The translations under genes were made by a program, and so were the position numbers. From Armatimonadota bacterium (GTDB taxonomy: Bacteria; Armatimonadota; Fervidibacteria; Fervidibacterales; Fervidibacteraceae): DNA of 10,181 nt. Below, one piece after another: positions 6,098 through 10,181 of the stretch. Every line of letters starts with the position of its first letter. Position 1 is the stretch's first letter. The stretch covers positions 4,888 to 15,068 of the forward strand of contig JANZZQ010000017.1 of NCBI GenBank assembly GCA_026419315.1, read 5' to 3'. The notes under the pieces were generated by a model. It was not told the origin of the DNA, made no database searches, and worked only from the letters and a program-made list of their open reading frames with translations.

Positions 6098-6214
6098 TCA
6101 CTTGCCTTGCCTTTGTTTGTGTTTTGGGCGCTCGCAGATGACATAAATGCGCCCTCTTCTTCGGATGATTTTGCATTTGTCGCACATCTTTTTGACGGAT
6201 GGTCTCACCTTCAT
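6098..6214 (-). CDS. rpmJ: 50S ribosomal protein L36 (zinc-ribbon form)
   Basis: This short gene encodes 38 residues starting MKVRPSVKKMCDKCKIIRRR and ending ICERPKHKQRQGK. C11, C14, C27 and H32 form the CxxC...CxxxxH zinc site of the cysteine-containing L36 type. L36 is the smallest protein of the large subunit, bound near the peptidyl-transferase side of 23S rRNA. AGGGGGAG lies just upstream of ATG 6214. It lies between infA (28 bp upstream) and rpsM, its canonical place. The C+ form implies that a zinc-independent paralogue, if any, would be elsewhere. Confidence 0.97.
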   Translation of the reverse strand: MKVRPSVKKMCDKCKIIRRRGRIYVICERPKHKQRQGK

Positions 6215-6242
6215 TTTCCGTCTCCCCCTGACGCCGGTTTGG

Positions 6243-6461
6243 TCACTTTATTCTGTAAACGATTCTCCCCCTTGTCGGGTCGTAAGGCGAAATTTCAACT
6301 TTCACCCTGTCGCCGGGGACGATGCGGATGAAGTGGACTCGCATTCGCCCCGAGACATGAGCCAATACCTCTTGCCCATTGTCCAAAACAACTTTAAAAG
6401 TTGCGTTTGGCAAAGCCTCTTTGACTGTCCCTTCAACTTCAATTGCTTGCTCCTTCGGCAT
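6243..6461 (-). CDS. infA: Translation initiation factor IF-1
   Basis: IF-1 binds the A site of the 30S subunit during initiation. The 72-residue product (MPKEQAIEVEGTVKEALPNA...) is a single OB-fold with the family segments FKVVLDNGQEVLAHVSGRMR and RIVPGDRVKVEISPYDPTRG, the same length as the E. coli factor. I start it at ATG 6461 because GGGAGG lies eight bases upstream; an ATG 18 bases earlier (6479) is in frame but precedes that ribosome-binding site. The usual KEDxIE start is here KEQAIE. It follows map by 40 bp and precedes rpmJ by 28 bp. Confidence 0.97.
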   Translation of the reverse strand: MPKEQAIEVEGTVKEALPNATFKVVLDNGQEVLAHVSGRMRVHFIRIVPGDRVKVEISPYDPTRGRIVYRIK

Positions 6462-6501
6462 TTTCCCAGCCTCCCGCATTTTGGCTCAAGTTTCGTCAAA
6501 A

Positions 6502-7320
6502 TTAACCCCGCCAAAGGTCATCTTCTCCGTTGGGACCAAGTGTCAAGATGAGCGGTTCGCCATCAGGCGAAATCGCAACCGTGTGCTCAAACTGAGCAGC
6601 CAAACTCCCGTCTTGAGTAACAACCGTCCATTTGTCTTCCAAAACTTTAACACGAAAATCTCCCGCTGTCACCATCGGCTCAATGGCGAAGGTCATACCT
6701 GGCACTAAGAGAATTCGCTTCAGCCTCGGTTCAGTGAAGTTAGGGATTTCCGGTGCTTCATGCAAATACCTGCCAACCCCGTGACCTACGAGTTCGCGGA
6801 CAACGGAGAAACCGTGGCTTTCAACCCAATCTTGGATAGCCGCTGATATGTGCCAAACGGTGTTGCCCGCCTTTGCTTGTTCTATTCCCTTGTAAAGGGC
6901 TTCGGCTGTGACTTTCAAAAGTTTGCGAGCCAAAGGGCTAACTCGCCCCACACCCACAGTGATGCCCGTGTCAACGTGAACGCCCTTGTAGAACACTCCC
7001 AAATCTATCCCTACGATGTCGCCCTCCTGCAATTTCCTGTCAGTGGGGATAGCGTGAACTACGGCGTCGTTAACGGCAATGCAAGTGGCGGCTGGATAGT
7101 TTTTGTAGCCTTTAAAAGACGGAGTTGCCCCCATCTTGCGAATTACCGATTCGGCAATAGCATCCAAATCTTTCGGCGTTACTCCCGGTTGCACCGCCTC
7201 CTTCGCTGCTTTCAAGGCGTGGTAAGCGATAATGCCCGCTTCTCTCATACGAGCGATTTCCTCGGGCGACTTTATGATGGGTTTCGGTTGTTGCCGCTTC
7301 TTCAATGCCAATTTGTTCAT
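6502..7320 (-). CDS. map: Type I methionine aminopeptidase
   Basis: This cytosolic enzyme removes the initiator methionine from nascent proteins. All five metal ligands are present: D106 (GDIVGIDLG), D117 (GVHVDTGITV), H180 (LVGHGVGRYLHE), E214 (MTFAIEPM) and E245 (QFEHTVAI); the substrate-contacting histidine is H90 (VVHAIP). Length from ATG 7320 is 272 residues, close to the usual 250-265, with a short basic N-terminal lead (KKRQQPKP). That ATG overlaps the adk stop as ATGA, with AAGGTG eight bases upstream, a sign of translational coupling. The frame is open further upstream, but only inside adk. Confidence 0.97.
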   Translation of the reverse strand: MNKLALKKRQQPKPIIKSPEEIARMREAGIIAYHALKAAKEAVQPGVTPKDLDAIAESVIRKMGATPSFKGYKNYPAATCIAVNDAVVHAIPTDRKLQEGDIVGIDLGVFYKGVHVDTGITVGVGRVSPLARKLLKVTAEALYKGIEQAKAGNTVWHISAAIQDWVESHGFSVVRELVGHGVGRYLHEAPEIPNFTEPRLKRILLVPGMTFAIEPMVTAGDFRVKVLEDKWTVVTQDGSLAAQFEHTVAISPDGEPLILTLGPNGEDDLWRG

Positions 7321-7970
7321 GACAGTTTCACCTTTTTCAAGCGTTCGTAAACTTCTTCGGGCTCGCCGGAGGAGCAAACCTCAATCAGGATACCCTTCGC
7401 TTGATAGTAATCCACGACGGGTGCTGTTTGTTCCCTGTAAACCGCTAACCTTTTGCGGATGATTTCGGGTTTGTCATCGTCCCGTTGAACCAGTTTCGCC
7501 CCACACTCGTCACAAACCTCGTCATTTCGCGGGGGTTTGGATTTAAGGTTGTAGATTGCCTGACAATTTGGGCAAACTCGCCGGGAAGACAAACGCTCAA
7601 CGATTTCTTCATCGCTCAAATTCAGCAAAACCGCCGCCTTAACTTGCCAACCCAACCTCTTGGTCATTTCATCCAACACTTGTGCCTGAGCAAGGGTTCG
7701 TGGGTAGCCGTCCAGCAGCAAAGGTCTATCTTCACTCTTAAGGACCTCTTCAACGATCCCGTGCATCACTTCGTCTGGAACGAGCAATCCCTTTTCCATG
7801 TATGCTTTCGCTTGGATTCCGACCGGTGTTTGTTTTTGGACAGCCTCTCGCAGCAAATCGCCCGTTGCGGCATACCGCCACCCGTTTTCTTCCGCCCAGC
7901 GCTGACCATGAGTCCCCTTCCCCGCACCAGGTGGTCCCAGCAGCACGATGACCTCTTTTCGTTCCAACAC
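7317..7970 (-). CDS. adk: Adenylate kinase with zinc-type LID
   Basis: Adenylate kinase interconverts ATP+AMP and two ADP. The P-loop GPPGAGKGT is at 12-20, the AMP-binding helix region reads ATGDLLREA (35-43), and LLLDGYPRTLAQAQ (84-97) is the adenylate-kinase signature. The LID has C133-P-N-C136 and C153-D-E-C156, the four-cysteine zinc site of Gram-positive and other non-enteric enzymes. I start it at GTG 7970, seven bases after GGAGGG, giving 217 residues and LERKEVIVLLG before the P-loop. A TTG at 8018 would add 16 residues without family support. The gene sits 101 bp after secY, the largest gap between intact genes here, and overlaps map by four bases. Confidence 0.96.
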   Translation of the reverse strand: MLERKEVIVLLGPPGAGKGTHGQRWAEENGWRYAATGDLLREAVQKQTPVGIQAKAYMEKGLLVPDEVMHGIVEEVLKSEDRPLLLDGYPRTLAQAQVLDEMTKRLGWQVKAAVLLNLSDEEIVERLSSRRVCPNCQAIYNLKSKPPRNDEVCDECGAKLVQRDDDKPEIIRKRLAVYREQTAPVVDYYQAKGILIEVCSSGEPEEVYERLKKVKLS

Positions 7971-8071
7971 AGGCAATCCCTCCAGACAAGCAAATTTCAG
8001 CCTCAGGGCTTTTCGCAACGAAACAGGGGCGTTTCACATTCAAGCAGAGTCTGCAAGTTGTCCCCTCAAAC

Positions 8072-9448
8072 TTACTTGATGAAGGTCTCGTATTGGCGAA
8101 GCAAAAGTTGAGCCTCAAGCTGCTTCATCGTTTCAAGGGCAACGCTAACGGCAATCAAGACGGAAGTTCCGCCGACAAGGCTAAACTGAGACTCAGGGAT
8201 TCTAGTCCAAGCCGGCACAAGGAACTCAAGTACCGCCACAATTGCAAGGAACACCGCACCTGCAAAAGTTATGCGGGTTGCCACACGGTCAATGTATTCA
8301 ACGGTCTGATGCCCGGGCCTGATCCCGGGGATCACGCCTCCCCACTTCCTCAAGTTGTCAGCAATTTCGTCCGGTCGGTAGACTATGGCTGCGTAGAAGT
8401 AGGTGAAGACAAAGACCATGATGCCGTAAAGGAGCAACCCAAACCAGCTTCCGCTGGGCAAGAACCAGTGTTGGATGACAGAACGAACTTGAATCATGTC
8501 AATGGTCCAGCCGACAAAGGGGATGGTGAACTTGATAGGGAAGAAGGAAACGAGCGTGACCGGAAAACTAACGACGGCAAAACCGAAGATTATCGGGATT
8601 ACGCCGCCGATGTTAACCGGGATGGGCAAGTAACTCGTCACGCTACCCAACCTGTTGCCAACCATCCTCCGCGTGTAAGTGACGGGGATGCGCCTTTGCG
8701 ACTGCTGAACATAGACGATGAAGACAAGGGTGAAACCGAAAAGGGTAAAGAGCAAAATGACGCTGCCCCAAGGGACACCGCCAGATATGGCGCTCGATAT
8801 AACTTGCACTAACTCGCCAGGCAATCTCAAAACGATGCCGGTGAAGATGATGATGGAGATCCCGTTGCCGAGCCCTCGCTCTGTAATCAATTCACCAAGC
8901 CACATTAGAAAAGCAGTCCCTGCAATCATTGACAAAATCGCCCATGCTTGTTGCCAAATGCTCAAATCCTGGGGAAGGACGGTTCCCCCACCAGGTAGCG
9001 GGGTGTTCATGAACAAGTGCAAGTAACCGAAACCTTGCAGGAAAGCGGAAAGGACCGTCAAGTATCGGGTCAGCCTCGCGAGTTTTCGCCTACCCCATTC
9101 GCCCTCTTTCCGCAACTCCTCAAGCTGAGGGAAAGCAGCAGTCAGCAATTGAACTATGATGCTGCCGTTGATGTATGGGATGACACCTAAGGCGAAAATT
9201 GAGAACTTGCTCAATGCGCCGCCAGTGAACATGTTGATAAGCCCGAAGAACGGACCTGCGCCCGCTCCTTGGGTGAAGAACCTTTCAATCCCGCTGGTGT
9301 CTATGCCGGGCACGGGAATGTGAGAGCCAAAAGCATAGACAGCCAAGGCGAAGAGCAGGAATTTGAAGCGGCGCTGCAAATCCGGGACTTTCAGCGCCGT
9401 CAGGGCGTTTTGAATCAAATTGCTCCCTCTGTCTGGTCTCACCATCAT
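8072..9448 (-). CDS. secY: Protein translocase channel subunit SecY
   Basis: SecY is the membrane channel of the Sec system, working with SecE, SecG and SecA or ribosomes. The 458 residues contain about ten hydrophobic segments. Conserved parts are AFGSHIPVPGID (39-50, first helix end), GVIPYINGSIIVQLL (88-102), GELITERGLGNGISIIIF (185-202), the cytoplasmic loop ADNLRKWGGVIPGIRPG (363-379) whose arginine corresponds to the SecA-interaction site, and GGTSVLIAVSVALETMKQLE near the C-terminus. The usual length is 420-445, so this one is slightly long. The ATG at 9448 starts two bases after the rplO stop; GGTGA is seven bases upstream and a second ATG follows. The location after rplO is the standard end of the spc operon. 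Confidence 0.98.
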   Translation of the reverse strand: MMVRPDRGSNLIQNALTALKVPDLQRRFKFLLFALAVYAFGSHIPVPGIDTSGIERFFTQGAGAGPFFGLINMFTGGALSKFSIFALGVIPYINGSIIVQLLTAAFPQLEELRKEGEWGRRKLARLTRYLTVLSAFLQGFGYLHLFMNTPLPGGGTVLPQDLSIWQQAWAILSMIAGTAFLMWLGELITERGLGNGISIIIFTGIVLRLPGELVQVISSAISGGVPWGSVILLFTLFGFTLVFIVYVQQSQRRIPVTYTRRMVGNRLGSVTSYLPIPVNIGGVIPIIFGFAVVSFPVTLVSFFPIKFTIPFVGWTIDMIQVRSVIQHWFLPSGSWFGLLLYGIMVFVFTYFYAAIVYRPDEIADNLRKWGGVIPGIRPGHQTVEYIDRVATRITFAGAVFLAIVAVLEFLVPAWTRIPESQFSLVGGTSVLIAVSVALETMKQLEAQLLLRQYETFIK

Positions 9449-9450
9449 TG

Positions 9451-9912
9451 CTAAATCACCACTGCTTTTCCGCCCGCCGCTTCAATTTTCGCTTTGGCGG
9501 ACGCGCTGAAGTGATGGGCGTAAACGGTCAAGGGTTTCGTCAATTCACCATCGCCCAAAATCCTAACCCCATCTTCAATGTCGTCAATGATACGTCGCTT
9601 AACGAGTTCTTCCGGTGTCACGACTTCACCAGGCTCAAATTTTGCCTCCAACTGCTTGACATTGACAATTGCATAGTGCTTTCGGAAGGGCTCAACGGGC
9701 ATTGCCTTTTTGCTCTCACCGCGCAACTTTGGGACTCTCTTGTAAAGAGGTGTTTGACCACCTTCAAACCAAGGCGGGACGTTTTCTCTAGCCTTCTGTC
9801 CCTTTGTCCCCCTCCCCGCAGTCTTTCCTTGCCCCGCAGCGATTCCCCTTCCAACGCGCTTCTTGCGCTTTTTTGAACCCAAGGCTGGTTTGAGCTCGTG
9901 GAGGGATACCAT
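9451..9912 (-). CDS. rplO: 50S ribosomal protein L15
   Basis: L15 is a late-assembly large-subunit protein with a glycine/arginine-rich extended N-terminus. That region is clear: LHELKPALGSKKRKKRVGRG, then AAGQGKTAGRGTKGQKAR, then FEGGQTPLYKRVPK. The globular C-terminal domain ends ASAKAKIEAAGGKAVVI, as in most L15 proteins. At 153 residues the length is normal. AAGGAGGT inside the last codons of rpmD lies 10 bases before ATG 9912, and the rpmD stop is one base upstream of the ATG, so the two genes are probably co-translated. Confidence 0.98.
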   Translation of the reverse strand: MVSLHELKPALGSKKRKKRVGRGIAAGQGKTAGRGTKGQKARENVPPWFEGGQTPLYKRVPKLRGESKKAMPVEPFRKHYAIVNVKQLEAKFEPGEVVTPEELVKRRIIDDIEDGVRILGDGELTKPLTVYAHHFSASAKAKIEAAGGKAVVI

Positions 9913-9913
9913 G

Positions 9914-10120
9914 TCAGTTCTGACCTCCTTCCGTCACTTCTCGCCAATTGACAAGATGTGCAACTTTGCGAATCATCCCGCGCACCGATGGGTTATCGGG
10001 CAAAGTGACCGTCTTCCCAATTTTATTCAAACCCATCGCCTTGACAGTTGCTTTTTGGTCCTTCGGGCAACCGATTGGGCTACGCACCAAGGTCACTTGG
10101 AGAAGTTTTTTGCTCGGCAT
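9914..10120 (-). CDS. rpmD: 50S ribosomal protein L30
   Basis: L30 is a small large-subunit protein. The 68 residues include LLQVTLVRSPIGCPKDQKAT, the GLNKIGKTVTLPDNPSVRGM block and the end KVAHLVNWREV, all matching the family (usual length 58-65). I start at ATG 10120 (MPSKK) with GGAGGT 12 bases upstream; an upstream TTG at 10129 is only three bases from GGAGGT. The start lies within the 3' end of rpsE in another frame. Gene order rpsE-rpmD-rplO is standard for the spc operon. Confidence 0.96.
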   Translation of the reverse strand: MPSKKLLQVTLVRSPIGCPKDQKATVKAMGLNKIGKTVTLPDNPSVRGMIRKVAHLVNWREVTEGGQN

Positions 10121-10181
10121 GTTGTTCAAGCCACCTCCGAAGTTTTCTTGGTATCGGTAAATCGTGAACCGATTTGCCTCG
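10080..10181 (-). CDS. rpsE: 30S ribosomal protein S5, C-terminal end (partial)
   Basis: At the right edge one minus-strand frame reads RGKSVHDLPIPRKLRRWLEQ and ends with TAG at 10082-10080. RGKSV followed by an acidic/hydrophobic pair matches the end of S5 (RGKSVEEI in E. coli), and S5 is the expected neighbour upstream of rpmD. The other two frames do not resemble S5: one stops at 10126 (…KKTSEVA), the other runs into rpmD. If this frame is right, S5 has about 28 residues beyond its usual end and overlaps rpmD by 41 bases. Most of the gene is outside the window. Confidence 0.75.
   Translation of the reverse strand, partial: RGKSVHDLPIPRKLRRWLEQHAEQKTSPSDLGA

Noticed and set aside
8093..8812. 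Plus-strand open frame of 239 codons, highly charged, opposite secY
   Set aside because: It is antisense to a clearly conserved membrane protein gene. Its charged Asp/Lys/Arg/Asn-rich composition is what the complement of hydrophobic codons produces, and it resembles no family I know.
1..10181. A new defence, mobile or metabolic system
   Set aside because: Nearly every gene is a conserved housekeeping gene in a standard order. No repeats, transposase, integrase, CRISPR array or unusual gene cluster was seen.

Overview
This is a bacterial chromosomal (or metagenomic contig) segment in which every supported gene lies on the minus strand, so transcription runs from high to low coordinates. It holds the distal part of the spc ribosomal operon and the alpha operon, continuous with a truA-rplM-rpsI block. 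In transcription order it reads: rpsE (3' end only), rpmD, rplO, secY, adk, map, infA, rpmJ, rpsM, rpsK, rpsD, rpoA, rplQ, truA, a broken coiled-coil gene, rplM, rpsI, and a polysaccharide-deacetylase-like gene that runs into a thioredoxin-reductase tail at the left edge.

The order secY-adk-map-infA-rpmJ-rpsM-rpsK-rpsD-rpoA-rplQ-truA-rplM-rpsI is the layout of Gram-positive and several deep-branching phyla, not of Enterobacteria. S4 and L36 are the cysteine-rich zinc forms, and adenylate kinase has a four-cysteine LID. GC is near 50% outside the left edge. The small coiled-coil protein next to truA resembles, from memory only, families common in Armatimonadota/Fervidibacteria-like genomes. 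That lineage is a weak guess; 'non-proteobacterial, possibly thermophilic bacterium' is safer.

Region by region: 10181-8072 holds ribosomal proteins and the translocon (S5 end, L30, L15, SecY). 8071-6243 holds adenylate kinase, methionine aminopeptidase and IF-1. 6214-3136 is the alpha operon proper (L36, S13, S11, S4, RNA polymerase alpha, L17), with a terminator-like hairpin between rpsD and rpoA. 3104-762 holds pseudouridine synthase TruA, a decayed coiled-coil gene, L13, and S9 with a long acidic N-terminal extension. 726-1 holds a NodB-like deacetylase that changes abruptly, in frame, into the C-terminus of a thioredoxin reductase of clearly higher GC.

The genes work together in ribosome assembly, translation initiation, nascent-chain processing, membrane insertion and transcription. 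No new defence, mobile or metabolic system is visible. The most notable points are the chimeric join near position 140 (most likely an assembly or rearrangement junction), the nonsense-interrupted coiled-coil gene at 2353-1985, the S9 extension, the rpsE/rpmD overlap, and substitutions in the DNA-contact residues of the alpha C-terminal domain. There is no gene-free stretch longer than 300 bases, and no tRNA, rRNA, CRISPR or insertion sequence was seen.
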